NCBI GenBank assembly: GCA_021731295.1 | Contig: JAKFXQ010000012.1 | Span: 1-32,653, forward strand | Direction: 5' to 3' | Length of the DNA stretch: 32,653 bases | Origin: Patescibacteria group bacterium | Lineage (GTDB): Bacteria; Patescibacteriota; Minisyncoccia; Phycocordibacterales; UBA2100 | Part shown: one piece after another, positions 15,385-25,314 of the stretch | How the letters are laid out: every line of letters begins with the position of its first letter | Numbering within the stretch: the first letter of the stretch is position 1 | Notes under the pieces: generated by a model | What the model was told of the DNA's origin: nothing | Databases searched by the model: none | Seen by the model: only the letters and a program-made list of their open reading frames with translations | Made by a program: the position numbers and the translations under genes

Positions 15385-18023
15385 ACACACTACAAATGGC
15401 GCAGCCTGCCGTGGGCAGGCTGCGCCAGTGGGCGTTACTCCTCATGCTGTTGTGCGTACCATTTACGGCGCACGCACACGCAACACCCATTGAGCAGCAT
15501 CCAGGAGCAGGGGCGAATGTCACTGCTGTCTCGGAAGTTTCCATCACCTTCTCCGAGCGCATAGAAGAGAAGGCGAGTCGGATGAGGATTCTGAAGGACG
15601 ACACTGTTATCGCAGAGACTATGTATGTGGACGACTCGAACCCGCGTCGCTCCATCGTCCCTGTTTCCACGCCACTTGAAGACGGTGTGTATTTAGTTAG
15701 CTGGAGCGTTGTCTCGTCGGACGATGGACACTTTACGAAGGGCACGTACGCCTTCGCTGTCGGCTCGTCTACCGCGCCACTCGCTGCAGATTCCATGGTA
15801 GTTCCAATTCGCTCCCCGCTTGAAGTGTTTACGGTCTTCGTCGAGCTTGCGGGGAACAGTCTGCTCTGGGGAGCACTCGTCGCCTCGGTATTGATTCGTG
15901 GCATCGGCACGGTGCTCATCAATCGTGTCGCCATACTCGGCGTTATCTTTGCGCTTTCGGGCGCGGCCGTGCACGTGTTGGTGAAATCATACGAACTCGC
16001 GGGAGTGCAAGTGGAGCCGTTTACTACCGCGACACTTTCGTACGTCCAGACATTTGGCGGCACAATGACGCTTGGACGCATGGCTGCGGTCACTGGTGTG
16101 GCACTGTTCTTCTTAGCGTTCTCCGGACGCACGAGACTCTACTTGTCTGGGGCATGCCTCATCGTTTTTGCAGCCCTGCGCGCGGTGATGAGTCATGCAA
16201 CCGCAAATCCCTTCCATCCAGAATTGTCGGCCGTCGTCAACGTATTTCATCTTATCGAAAAGGACCTCTGGTTCGGGCTATTGGTCGTCGTTGTAACTGG
16301 CCTGCTCTCGTCGGGGCGCTCCCATATTCTCGCGGCACTCCCGCGCATTAACCGCCTCCTTGCGTTCAATCTAGCAGCGGTATCGCTGACCGCGTCTTAC
16401 ATCATCTGGCTGCACCTCAAGGCATTTGAGAACTTCGCGTCGCAATGGGGGGATGTAGTTATTCCACTCATCGTAGCCGCAGTCATTCTTGTCACGCTGC
16501 GTTGTTTCAACGTACTGGTGCCCCGTGCCATTAGTGCCATCGTGCCGTTTACGCTGACGCTCGAGGCGGTTGCTGCAGGCTTTGTCGTTTTTTTCTCATC
16601 GGTAGTCATTCTCACTTCACCGCCGCACGGACTCGATACGACAATTTCGCGCTCTGACACGCCGTACGTGGCGCTGCAGTATTCACGCTCGCACGATAGC
16701 GAACTCGTGCTCGACACCAGTGAACGCAAAGAGCCAATCGTTACACTGGGGGATATCGCGATACCGCTACGGCGCTACGGGGAGACCGCTTACGCATTGC
16801 CACGCGCATTGTTGGAGAGTGGCGGCTCTCTGCGCGTGATTATCGTGAGCGACGACGGGTATGATGCGCATGCGACGCTTGCTGTGCCGCCACTCACCGT
16901 CGAAGACGAGTCGAAACGACCACTCGATTTCTTTGCACTTGGATTCATTCTTCTCGCTCTCTCTGGTGCGGCACTCGGCCTCATGCTCTCGCGCGTTCGC
17001 GGTGCACATGACGCGGGGCGCATTCGTCCGCATGCCTCGGTGACGTTCGCCGTTGTAACGGGACTTGTTGTCATTCCAATTCTCACGCTCGCAGCACAGA
17101 GCACATTGGGGAACCGATTCCAGGCGCAATGTGAGGCAGACGGGAATGCGTGGCACATGATGCAACCGACGCATGCGTATCGCACCACCGCGGCGACATC
17201 ACGCGAGGGCTGCATGCTCGCTGGTGGTGCATATCACATTCCTGATGCGCGGCAGTACGACTACCTGCGCTCGCTTGGCGAGGCGGAGGTCGCTCTCACG
17301 TCGGAACCCACCGCACTTCGCTCGGGTTCTCCACAGACACTGACACTGACCTTTACGGATGCTGAAGGAAACCCCGCGACACTGCGCGAAATTCATGAAC
17401 GTCTTATCCATGTCATTGTCGTAAGTCAGGACATGTCGCATTTTGCACACATACATCCGGACGATTTTGCGCCAATCTCAGAGGAGAATGTACGCACAGG
17501 AGTATTCCAAGTACGTCATGAGTTTTCCACGGGAGGTACATATATTATTGCCATCGACTTCATGCACGGACTCGTGCAAGAATCTCGCACATTTATTGTT
17601 GATGTGGCGGGCCCAGACCAAGGACAGCAACGCATCTACACATCTGTTGCGCATAGTGGGGATTACACGGTCGAGCTTGATCACGTTAATCCATTCGCAG
17701 AAGACCTGTCGACCTTGTATTTCAATGTCCTCAAGGATGGTGAGCCTGTTCGTGACCTGTCGCCGTATTTGGGCGCCGCGATGCACATAGCGCTGGTCAA
17801 AACCGATCTGTCAGAATTTGTGCACGGTCACGGCGAAGTGCACCCTCCAGGAACGCCGCCTCCAACGGCCGTCAACCATGTTCACGCACCGCCGCCACCG
17901 CGCTTTGGGCCGAATATCGAAGCGCATCTTGTGTTTCCGCGGGAGGGCGCCTACACCATATTCGGTGAGTTCATGCACGAAGGGGAAGTCGTCACTGTTC
18001 GCTTCACTACGCGTGTCAGATAG
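15369..18023 (+). CDS. CopC-CopD-type copper resistance/uptake fusion with extra His-rich C-terminal domain (alternative start 15396)
   Basis: CopC-like HATPIEQHPGAGANVTAVSEVSITFSERIE...SSDDGHFTKGTYAFAVG; multiple TM helices (CopD); C-terminal HERLIHVIVVSQDMSHFAHIHPDDF. Confidence 0.85.
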   Translation: MAPSLDTLQMAQPAVGRLRQWALLLMLLCVPFTAHAHATPIEQHPGAGANVTAVSEVSITFSERIEEKASRMRILKDDTVIAETMYVDDSNPRRSIVPVSTPLEDGVYLVSWSVVSSDDGHFTKGTYAFAVGSSTAPLAADSMVVPIRSPLEVFTVFVELAGNSLLWGALVASVLIRGIGTVLINRVAILGVIFALSGAAVHVLVKSYELAGVQVEPFTTATLSYVQTFGGTMTLGRMAAVTGVALFFLAFSGRTRLYLSGACLIVFAALRAVMSHATANPFHPELSAVVNVFHLIEKDLWFGLLVVVVTGLLSSGRSHILAALPRINRLLAFNLAAVSLTASYIIWLHLKAFENFASQWGDVVIPLIVAAVILVTLRCFNVLVPRAISAIVPFTLTLEAVAAGFVVFFSSVVILTSPPHGLDTTISRSDTPYVALQYSRSHDSELVLDTSERKEPIVTLGDIAIPLRRYGETAYALPRALLESGGSLRVIIVSDDGYDAHATLAVPPLTVEDESKRPLDFFALGFILLALSGAALGLMLSRVRGAHDAGRIRPHASVTFAVVTGLVVIPILTLAAQSTLGNRFQAQCEADGNAWHMMQPTHAYRTTAATSREGCMLAGGAYHIPDARQYDYLRSLGEAEVALTSEPTALRSGSPQTLTLTFTDAEGNPATLREIHERLIHVIVVSQDMSHFAHIHPDDFAPISEENVRTGVFQVRHEFSTGGTYIIAIDFMHGLVQESRTFIVDVAGPDQGQQRIYTSVAHSGDYTVELDHVNPFAEDLSTLYFNVLKDGEPVRDLSPYLGAAMHIALVKTDLSEFVHGHGEVHPPGTPPPTAVNHVHAPPPPRFGPNIEAHLVFPREGAYTIFGEFMHEGEVVTVRFTTRVR
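15397..15427. repeat. Perfect 14-bp inverted repeat at the start of the CopC-CopD gene
   Basis: tggcgcagcctgcc-gtg-ggcaggctgcgcca. Confidence 0.9.
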
Positions 18024-18055
18024 CCATTCGTCAAGTGTTCGTGTAAGATGGCGCC

Positions 18056-19258
18056 ATGAAGATCGTCATACCGAGTATGAAGCGAATAGCGCTTGCGATA
18101 GCTATCGTGGCACTCTTGCCACAATTTTCGCATGCGCAAGTCTGGTCCTCGCCGTTTGAGGTCTCGGGCTGGATTCCGTACTGGCGCCAAGCTACGGGGA
18201 CACAGGACTTCATCGCGCACGCTGATTTGTTCAAGGAGATAAATCCATTCGGGTACACAGTGAAGCAGGACGGGCGCCTCTACGATGCGGCTGGTCTCCA
18301 TACAGATCCGTGGCCGGCGGTTCGTCAAATCGCCAAGGAAAAGCACATTCGCTTTATCCCTACGGTGATGTGGTCAGATGCAGAAGCCATTCACAACGTC
18401 CTTTCTGACCCGACCTTACGCCGGAAGCATATCGCGATGATTGTCGATGAGGTGAAGACGAACGGCTGGGACGGAATCGATATTGACTACGAGGGAAAGT
18501 ACGCAAAGACGCGGCCGTTTTTTTCATTGTTCCTAAAGGAGTTGTATGCGGCAATGGGCGACAAGTGGGTACAGTGCACTATAGAGTCGCGGACACCACT
18601 CGATAGTCGCTATCTGAAACCTGAAGACGTGCCGGACGATATCGAATATGCAAACGACTTTGTTGAGATAAACAAGTATTGCGACCGTGTGCGCTTCATG
18701 ACCTATGACCAGCAAACGATTGACGTGAAGCTCGGCAAGGAGGCAGACGACCGTGGCGAGGTGTACGGCCCTGTGTCCGACGTACGGTGGGTTGAAAAGG
18801 CAATTCGCGAAGCGATGAAGACGATTCCTGCGCGCAAGATAATGGTCGGTATTCCGACGTACGGTTATGAGTGGGACGTGAAGGCATATGCAGACGGCTA
18901 CACCTATAAACTGCTCTGGACGTTCAATCCGGGATACGGGTTTGAGCTCGCGCAGAAACACAATGTAACGCCGGTGCGAAATATTGGCGGCGAGCTTGGC
19001 TTTACCTATATCCCCGAAGGTAGTCCGTTTGCACTCACACGCCCCTCAAACGCATGGCCGGGAAATCTCGTGGCCGCCGCGGCACTTTCGCTTGCCTCGG
19101 CGAGCAACACAAACATGGGCTTCCGCATGGTGACCTGGAGTGACGCGAACGCGGTCAAACAAAAAGTGGACTTGGCGAAGCGACTTGGTGTGCGCGGCGT
19201 CTCGGTGTTCAAGATTGACGGCGGGCATGACCCTGCGCTCTGGGACGCGCTGAAATAA
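18056..19258 (+). CDS. Glycoside hydrolase family 18 (YaaH-like) secreted protein
   Basis: Signal peptide; GWDGIDIDYEG (DxxDxDxE); FMTYDQQ; MVGIPTYGYEW. Confidence 0.9.
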   Translation: MKIVIPSMKRIALAIAIVALLPQFSHAQVWSSPFEVSGWIPYWRQATGTQDFIAHADLFKEINPFGYTVKQDGRLYDAAGLHTDPWPAVRQIAKEKHIRFIPTVMWSDAEAIHNVLSDPTLRRKHIAMIVDEVKTNGWDGIDIDYEGKYAKTRPFFSLFLKELYAAMGDKWVQCTIESRTPLDSRYLKPEDVPDDIEYANDFVEINKYCDRVRFMTYDQQTIDVKLGKEADDRGEVYGPVSDVRWVEKAIREAMKTIPARKIMVGIPTYGYEWDVKAYADGYTYKLLWTFNPGYGFELAQKHNVTPVRNIGGELGFTYIPEGSPFALTRPSNAWPGNLVAAAALSLASASNTNMGFRMVTWSDANAVKQKVDLAKRLGVRGVSVFKIDGGHDPALWDALK

Positions 19259-19313
19259 GTTTCGTCTGTGCATAAAGGTTCGCGACGTACATCTTCTGTG
19301 GTATTAGTTACCC

Positions 19314-20330
19314 ATGGAGACCTTTTCAGCAGGCAGGAAGGAGCTCGCAGAGCTCCATTTTCATTTGGGACAGTCAGTTGATCCACACATTCTGTGGTCA
19401 ATTGCGCATGAGCAGGGCATCAAGCTGCCTTCGAAAGATTATTGGGAGTTTTACGAAATGGTAACGCTGACGAAGCCAGGCGAAATTACCTGGGCGGATT
19501 ATCACGAGCTCTTCAAATGGACGGAACTCATTCAATCCTCGCCGGTGGCGATGGAACGCGCGGTGTATGAAGTTATTAACGGAGCATATCGCGCAAACAA
19601 CATCACGCTGCTCGAGCCATCGTTCAACCCAATCTTCCGTAATCGCTCGGGCGAACGCGACCTAGACCACATCATTCTCGCGGCTCTGCGCGGCATGGAG
19701 CGCGCCCTCATCGAGTTCCCAATGATTCGTGCTGGCCTAATCTTCCTGCTCGATCGTCGTTCTCCGTTTTCGCTCAACGAAATCATTCTAAAAAAGGCGA
19801 TTAAGTACCGCACGCGTGGTGTCGTCGGCATCGATATCGCTGGACCGAATGCCGACGGATTTAAGTATGACGACTATGCTGACCTGTATGCCCGGGCACG
19901 CGCAGCGGGCCTCAAAACAACGGTGCACACGGGAGAAGATGGCGATGCTGCCGAAATGGCCCACGTGGTCTCGGTCTTGCCGCTAGACAGACTAAACCAC
20001 GGCTTCCGCGCATACACAGACAAGGCACTCATGGAAACCGTTCAGAAGAAAAATCTCACGATGTGTTTGTGTCCTACCTCAAACATGCGCGTCGGGTTTA
20101 TCAAGGATTCACAGCATCTCGGAGAAGTGCTGCGTGCTCTGTATGACAATGGTGTGAAATTCTGCATCAACACCGACAATCCCGCGATGCTCCGCACCAA
20201 TCTATCCAAGGAAATTGAACTGGTACGTCAAACGGGCGCTCTGACCGAGGCGGAGATTGACCAGACGGTGAGGTGGGCATTTGATGCCTCGTTTGTGCCC
20301 ACAGAGGCAGGACGAAACCTCTACTTATAG
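19314..20330 (+). CDS. Adenosine deaminase family protein
   Basis: ELHFHLGQS, TVHTGEDGD, LNHGFRA, CPTSNMRVG, CINTDNPAM motifs. Confidence 0.85.
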   Translation: METFSAGRKELAELHFHLGQSVDPHILWSIAHEQGIKLPSKDYWEFYEMVTLTKPGEITWADYHELFKWTELIQSSPVAMERAVYEVINGAYRANNITLLEPSFNPIFRNRSGERDLDHIILAALRGMERALIEFPMIRAGLIFLLDRRSPFSLNEIILKKAIKYRTRGVVGIDIAGPNADGFKYDDYADLYARARAAGLKTTVHTGEDGDAAEMAHVVSVLPLDRLNHGFRAYTDKALMETVQKKNLTMCLCPTSNMRVGFIKDSQHLGEVLRALYDNGVKFCINTDNPAMLRTNLSKEIELVRQTGALTEAEIDQTVRWAFDASFVPTEAGRNLYL

Positions 20331-20417
20331 ACGTGGGGATAACGTAGATGCGCTCAAAGAGCAATGCAGGTACTCTGGATAGGGAGGTCGATTTTACTAC
20401 TCAACCACACACATTTT

Positions 20418-20624
20418 ATGCAGTGGTTACACACGATCGCGTTCATTCTCGTCATCGTCGGAGGCATCAATTGGTTGCTTCTCGCGGTTACGGGATGGGA
20501 GATCGGCGCCTTGTTCGGTGGCATGAGTGCCATGCCGAGCCAGGTCATCTACATACTCGTAGGTCTGTCTGCGATTTATCTCGCAGTCATGCACTTCAAG
20601 GGAAAGAGCGGAGACTCAATGTAG
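20418..20624 (+). CDS. DUF378 family small membrane protein
   Basis: [29 protein letters not shown]...[17 protein letters not shown]. Confidence 0.85.
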   Translation: MQWLHTIAFILVIVGGINWLLLAVTGWEIGALFGGMSAMPSQVIYILVGLSAIYLAVMHFKGKSGDSM

Positions 20625-20649
20625 CGTTGCTCAGCCGGTTCCCGCACAG

Positions 20650-20667
20650 CGCCCGCACTCGCGGGCG
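20650..20667 (+). terminator. Terminator-like hairpin
   Basis: cgcccgc-actc-gcgggcg. Confidence 0.55.
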
Positions 20668-20712
20668 TTGTGCTTTGTGGACAACAACGGCTTCAGACCC
20701 TATGCTCGACCT

Positions 20713-20922
20713 GTGTCTGACATAATCTACAATCGCGTCGCTCAGCTGCGCGCACAGGCGGGAGAAACACAGCAAGAACTCGCTGATGCGGTTGGCGTGT
20801 CGCGCCAAACCATCATTGCTATTGAGAAGGGCAACTACACGCCGTCTGTCGCACTGGCCTTGAAACTGGCAACACATTACACTGTCCCGGTGGACGCGCT
20901 GTTTTCTCTAAAGCGAATATGA
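20713..20922 (+). CDS. XRE-family HTH transcriptional regulator (GTG start)
   Basis: [60 protein letters not shown]. Confidence 0.9.
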   Translation: MSDIIYNRVAQLRAQAGETQQELADAVGVSRQTIIAIEKGNYTPSVALALKLATHYTVPVDALFSLKRI

Positions 20923-21269
20923 AAGAAGCCGCCTCAGCTAGTGCCCTCATTGTGCTCCTGATTTTCGCGGTTAATCCGATGCATTTTTGGATGCCCGATA
21001 GTGCACACATGATGCTGCTCGCGGCATTGGTGGGATCCTTTGGAGCGCTCGCCGTTTTTATACTGCGCGAACGTCCGCGCGACGAGCGCGAGGAGGCACA
21101 TCGCGCCGTGGCGGGGCACAGCGCATTTCTTGTGGGTGCGGGAGTACTCCTCGTCGGTGTCATTTTGCAGGGACTTCAGGGAGACGCGGACCCATGGTTA
21201 GGTGCTGCGCTCGGGGCTATGGTAGCCGTAAAGGTAGGTGCGCATTTGTACGCTGATAGGTATCGCTGA
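20919..21269 (+). CDS. Small membrane protein co-transcribed with XRE regulator
   Basis: Overlaps the upstream stop (ATGA); hydrophobic segments; [27 protein letters not shown]. Confidence 0.7.
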   Translation: MKEAASASALIVLLIFAVNPMHFWMPDSAHMMLLAALVGSFGALAVFILRERPRDEREEAHRAVAGHSAFLVGAGVLLVGVILQGLQGDADPWLGAALGAMVAVKVGAHLYADRYR

Positions 21270-21294
21270 TGTCCACACGGCATGTAAAGACGAC

Positions 21295-21322
21295 TTGACA
21301 TGCATGTGTATGGCCGTACCAT
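21295..21322 (+). promoter_or_regulatory. Sigma-70-like promoter candidate
   Basis: ttgaca (21295-21300), 16 bp spacer, taccat (21317-21322), upstream of ATG 21352. Confidence 0.45.
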
Positions 21323-21351
21323 GAGGCTATTACGATGCTAATGTCTACAGT

Positions 21352-21954
21352 ATGAACACAGGTCTTATTGCACTGATAATTATCGTACTCGCGGGAGGCG
21401 GGTTTTGGTTGGCCACCTCTGGTGCGCCTGAGATGGACGACGCGATGATGCAGAAGGATGAAATGATGGAGAAGGACGCGATGGAGAGCGATTCCATGAT
21501 GGAGAAGGATGCGGCGATGGAGGGGGATGCAATGATGCAGAAAGACGAAATGATGGAGAAGGAGAGCATGAATGATGAGGCCATGATGAAGGATGACGCG
21601 ATGATGGAGAAGGACGCGATGATGCAAAAAGAGACGATGATGCACAAAGGAACCATTGAGGCGTATAGCCCCGAGAAGCTCGCCATGGCAGAAAGCGGAA
21701 AAGTGCTTCTTTTCTTTCACGCCGCATGGTGCCCAATCTGTCGTTCACTGGATGCTCAGGCGGCAGCAAATGGATTCATGATTCCTGACGGCGTTCACGT
21801 TCTCAAAGTTGATTTCGACACGGCATTAGACTTACGCAAGAAGTACGGTGTCACCGTACAGCACACGTTCGTGCAGGTGGACGCTTCGGGAGCCTCGCTC
21901 GGAAAATGGAGCGATGCATCTACGTATTCACAGGTCTTCGCGCGGGTAAAATAG
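21352..21954 (+). CDS. Thioredoxin-like protein with long Met/Asp/Glu/Lys-rich repeat segment
   Basis: N-terminal TM; (MMxKDxMMEKDAM)n; KVLLFFHAAWCPICRSLDAQ (CxxC). Confidence 0.85.
   Translation: MNTGLIALIIIVLAGGGFWLATSGAPEMDDAMMQKDEMMEKDAMESDSMMEKDAAMEGDAMMQKDEMMEKESMNDEAMMKDDAMMEKDAMMQKETMMHKGTIEAYSPEKLAMAESGKVLLFFHAAWCPICRSLDAQAAANGFMIPDGVHVLKVDFDTALDLRKKYGVTVQHTFVQVDASGASLGKWSDASTYSQVFARVK
21434..21650 (+). repeat. Degenerate in-frame tandem repeat (gatgatggagaaggacgcgatg-like)
   Basis: Recurrent atgatggagaagga / atgatgcagaaaga units encoding MMEKD/MMQKD. Confidence 0.8.
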
Positions 21955-21955
21955 C

Positions 21956-23701
21956 ATGCTGTTACTCCTGACATCCTTCGTTGCAGGACTTCTGACGGTT
22001 CTGGCGCCGTGTATTCTTCCACTGCTTCCAGTAATCGTCGGTGGCTCTGTAGGTGCACACGGTAGCGGCGGCCGTCAACGTGTCTTCGTCATAGTCGGCA
22101 GTCTGGCAGTCTCGGTAATCCTCTTCACACTGCTGCTGAAGGCCTCTACAGCGCTCATCGGTATTCCACCAATGGTGTGGATGTGGCTCTCTGGGGGGAT
22201 TGTCATTCTTTTCGGCATCACGCTTCTGTTTCCCGGCCTGTGGGAACGTGTTCCGTTCCTCGCTAAGGCGAGTATCGCCGCTAATAAGGCAGTCGGGGCA
22301 GGACACACACGGCAGTCGTTTTTGGGCGATGTGCTTGTCGGAGCGGCGCTGGGACCAGTCTTCACGACCTGTTCACCGACGTACTTTATCGTTCTGGCTA
22401 CTGTGTTGCCCGTCAACTTCACACTCGGCATGGTCTATCTGCTCGCGTATGCCGGTGGACTTGCCCTCGCACTTATTGCGATCGGGCTGCTTGGGCAGAG
22501 GCTTGCGGATAAACTCGGCGTCCTCGCGAACCCACAGAGCGCCTTCAAACGCGGTCTTGGCATCATCTTTATTGCTGTTGGAATCATTGTAGGAACTGGA
22601 CTCGATAAAGATATTCAGGTACGTCTGCTCGACGCGGGATTCTTTGATGTCACCAAAGTAGAACAGTGGTTGTTGCGACAGGGAGAGGAGTCCGCCGAGC
22701 GGCCGACGGTACGTGAGCCGGTCATTATGGACGAAGGCCTTCGCACGGCGCGTAAAGCTGAACTGTATGAACGTGTTCCTGAAATAAAATCTCCCGCGGG
22801 ATTCATCAACACGCAGCCCCTGACGCTCGAACAGTTTCGTGGCAAGGTCGTTCTCCTCGACATTTGGACCTACAGTTGCATCAACTGTGTGCGCACAATT
22901 CCGTATCTGAATGCATGGCATACCGCATACGAGCAAGATGGTCTCGTCATTATCGGACTGCACACGCCGGAGTTCGCCTTTGAGAAAGAAATTGAGAATG
23001 TGCGATGGGCGGTAGAACAACTCGGTATCGAATATCCCGTCGTGCTCGATAACGACTACGCGACTTGGCGGGAGCTGGGCAACAATTTTTGGCCGCGAAA
23101 GTACCTGATAGATGTTGATGGCTTCATTGTGTACGATCATATTGGAGAGGGTGCCTATGAAGAGACAGAGATTGCCATCCAACAGGCACTGATGGAGCGT
23201 GCGGCGCTTCGCGGAGCCGAAGCAGATGCGAAGCGACCTGTCGCAACGGCTGTTGCCGCCGACGAGCGGCAGTATGCACACTCGCCTGAAATATACTTTG
23301 GCGCATGGCGCAACGAGCGTCTGGGCAACGGCGTGCCAGGACTTGTCGGCACGCGCGCGTATGAGCTACCGCAAATTCTAGAGCGCGACACACTGTATTT
23401 AGAAGGCATGTGGCAGACAACGGATGAATACGCATCAGGTGTCGCTCCCGCTCGTATACGTTTTGAGTACACGGGTAAGGACGTCTTTATGGTCGCGAGT
23501 GGGAATGGGGCGGTCGTGCGCGTTCTCGTAGACGGTCAGCCTATTTCGACGGCTGCCGGCGTAGACGTCGTGAACGGCGATTTACGGGTTACTGAAGAGC
23601 GCCTTTATCACATCATTGACGACGGCGCTCCGGGAGCGCACGTGCTAGAGCTACAGATTATCGAGGGGACGCTCGAGGCCTATACGTTTACCTTTGGATA
23701 G
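21956..23701 (+). CDS. DipZ-like CcdA-thioredoxin fusion protein
   Basis: CcdA: FVAGLLTVLAPCILPLLPVIVGGS, GPVFTTCSPTYF; TlpA-like: LLDIWTYSCINCVRTIPYLNAWH; C-terminal beta-rich domain. Confidence 0.92.
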   Translation: MLLLLTSFVAGLLTVLAPCILPLLPVIVGGSVGAHGSGGRQRVFVIVGSLAVSVILFTLLLKASTALIGIPPMVWMWLSGGIVILFGITLLFPGLWERVPFLAKASIAANKAVGAGHTRQSFLGDVLVGAALGPVFTTCSPTYFIVLATVLPVNFTLGMVYLLAYAGGLALALIAIGLLGQRLADKLGVLANPQSAFKRGLGIIFIAVGIIVGTGLDKDIQVRLLDAGFFDVTKVEQWLLRQGEESAERPTVREPVIMDEGLRTARKAELYERVPEIKSPAGFINTQPLTLEQFRGKVVLLDIWTYSCINCVRTIPYLNAWHTAYEQDGLVIIGLHTPEFAFEKEIENVRWAVEQLGIEYPVVLDNDYATWRELGNNFWPRKYLIDVDGFIVYDHIGEGAYEETEIAIQQALMERAALRGAEADAKRPVATAVAADERQYAHSPEIYFGAWRNERLGNGVPGLVGTRAYELPQILERDTLYLEGMWQTTDEYASGVAPARIRFEYTGKDVFMVASGNGAVVRVLVDGQPISTAAGVDVVNGDLRVTEERLYHIIDDGAPGAHVLELQIIEGTLEAYTFTFG

Positions 23702-23703
23702 CG

Positions 23704-23727
23704 AAGGGCAGCCGTGTGGCTGCCCTT
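23704..23727. terminator. Bidirectional terminator hairpin
   Basis: aagggcagcc-gtgt-ggctgccctt between convergent genes. Confidence 0.75.
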
Positions 23728-23739
23728 GCCCGTCCCGCG

Positions 23740-23955
23740 TTAGCGGACTTGGCGTATGGAGAGCTCGTAGCGTCTGCCGCGAGCGTGGATGACGATTGTC
23801 TCGTCGGTACTCGCGCCGGCCTCAACGCCGATGCCGAAGCTTGAGTGATGAATAGCTGCTCGGATTTGCTGCATGACCACGCTCTGATGGTCTCGTTCGT
23901 CGGCGGGAAGCTCAACGAGCCGCCCACGGTCGCTCATTGCACTCAGTGAAGACAT
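23740..23955 (-). CDS. Small hypothetical protein
   Basis: Minus-strand ATG at 23955 preceded by ggagg; compact ORF. Confidence 0.5.
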   Translation of the reverse strand: MSSLSAMSDRGRLVELPADERDHQSVVMQQIRAAIHHSSFGIGVEAGASTDETIVIHARGRRYELSIRQVR

Positions 23956-24063
23956 GGTGTCCTCCAATTCGATGCACGTTGGTCAGCCCAACATGCGTAC
24001 GGTCCCACACAAGTGCGGACTGCGCAACTCGACAAGCCTGGTCATGCCTCGTATCCTGTGCGA

Positions 24064-25290
24064 ATGTCATATATGCCGCCCAAGCAGATATTAGAAAGGT
24101 ATGCGGATGTGCTGGTGAGGTTTGCGCTTAACAGCGGCAAGGGGATAAAAAAAGGAGAGGTCGTGCACCTCAACGCCACGGAGTCAGCAAAGCCGCTCTT
24201 TCTTGAAACGCGAAACGCAATTCTGCGCGCAGGTGGTCATGTGATCGCCAACTTTCTCCCGGACGGGACGTCGGACAGACGCTCGATTTCGAGAGAGTTC
24301 TACGAAATTGCACAGCCACATCAAATAGAGTGGTTTCCGAAAAAATATGTGCGCGGTTTGGTGGACCAGATAGACCACTCCATCCACATTTTGGCTCAAT
24401 CCAACCCGCATGAACTGAAAGGAGTAGATCCAAAGAAAATCATGACGCGTGGTCGCGCGTGGAAGCCATTCCGCGATTGGGAGAACGTAAAGGAACGTCA
24501 CGGCAAGTTCACGTGGACCATCGCGCTCTATGGCACAGCCGCCATGGCAAAGGAGGCCGGTATGAGTGAGAAGGAGTATTGGAAGCAAATCATCCAAGCG
24601 TGCTTTCTCGATGATAAGGACCCGATAAAGCGCTGGCGCGAAGTATTTGCGATGGTTGAGAAATATCGCAAGAAGATGAACGCGCTCGCGCCGAAAGTTG
24701 AACGCCTTCACATGACAGGAGCGGACGTGGACTTATGGATTACCCCTGGGGAGAAACGTCAGTGGCTCGGCGGATCGGGACGCAATATTCCATCGTTTGA
24801 AATTTTCACGTCGCCCGACTGGCGCGGTACAAACGGCTGGATACGGTTTAACCAGCCGCTGTACCGGTACGGAGCCAAGATTACCGGCATCCAGCTGTGG
24901 TTTAAGGATGGCAGAGTTGTGAAATCAAGTGCGAAGACAAACGAAAAGCTGCTGAAAGAGATGATAGCGACTCCGGGCGCCGACAAAGTGGGTGAGTACT
25001 CGCTCACAGACCGACGATGCTCGCGCATCACCAAGTTCATGGCAGAGACACTCTATGATGAGAACATGGGCGGCCCCTTTGGGAACTCGCACATCGCTCT
25101 CGGCATGGCGTACAAAGATACGTGCACGGGACCCATTGCAAAGATGACCGAAAAACAGTTTGCCAACATGGGCTTCAACGACTCGTCTGTGCACACCGAC
25201 ATCATAACGACGACGGATCGCACCGTAACCGCGCACCTCAAAGACGGCTCTCAGAAGGTTATCTACAAAAAGGGTCAGTTCACGTTGTAG
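24064..25290 (+). CDS. M29-family aminopeptidase
   Basis: YADVLVRFALNSGKGIKKGEVVHLNATESAKPLFLETRNAILRAGGHV; GEYSLTDRRCSRITKFMAETLYDENMGGPFGNSHIALG; NDSSVHTDII. Confidence 0.88.
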   Translation: MSYMPPKQILERYADVLVRFALNSGKGIKKGEVVHLNATESAKPLFLETRNAILRAGGHVIANFLPDGTSDRRSISREFYEIAQPHQIEWFPKKYVRGLVDQIDHSIHILAQSNPHELKGVDPKKIMTRGRAWKPFRDWENVKERHGKFTWTIALYGTAAMAKEAGMSEKEYWKQIIQACFLDDKDPIKRWREVFAMVEKYRKKMNALAPKVERLHMTGADVDLWITPGEKRQWLGGSGRNIPSFEIFTSPDWRGTNGWIRFNQPLYRYGAKITGIQLWFKDGRVVKSSAKTNEKLLKEMIATPGADKVGEYSLTDRRCSRITKFMAETLYDENMGGPFGNSHIALGMAYKDTCTGPIAKMTEKQFANMGFNDSSVHTDIITTTDRTVTAHLKDGSQKVIYKKGQFTL

Positions 25291-25314
25291 TCGTCCGCGT
25301 GGTAGGCTACGCGA

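Noticed and set aside
21434-21650. CRISPR-like repeat array
   Set aside because: The repeats are short, in frame and encode MMEKD units of an ORF; there are no spacers of regular length. No CRISPR array was seen anywhere in the window.
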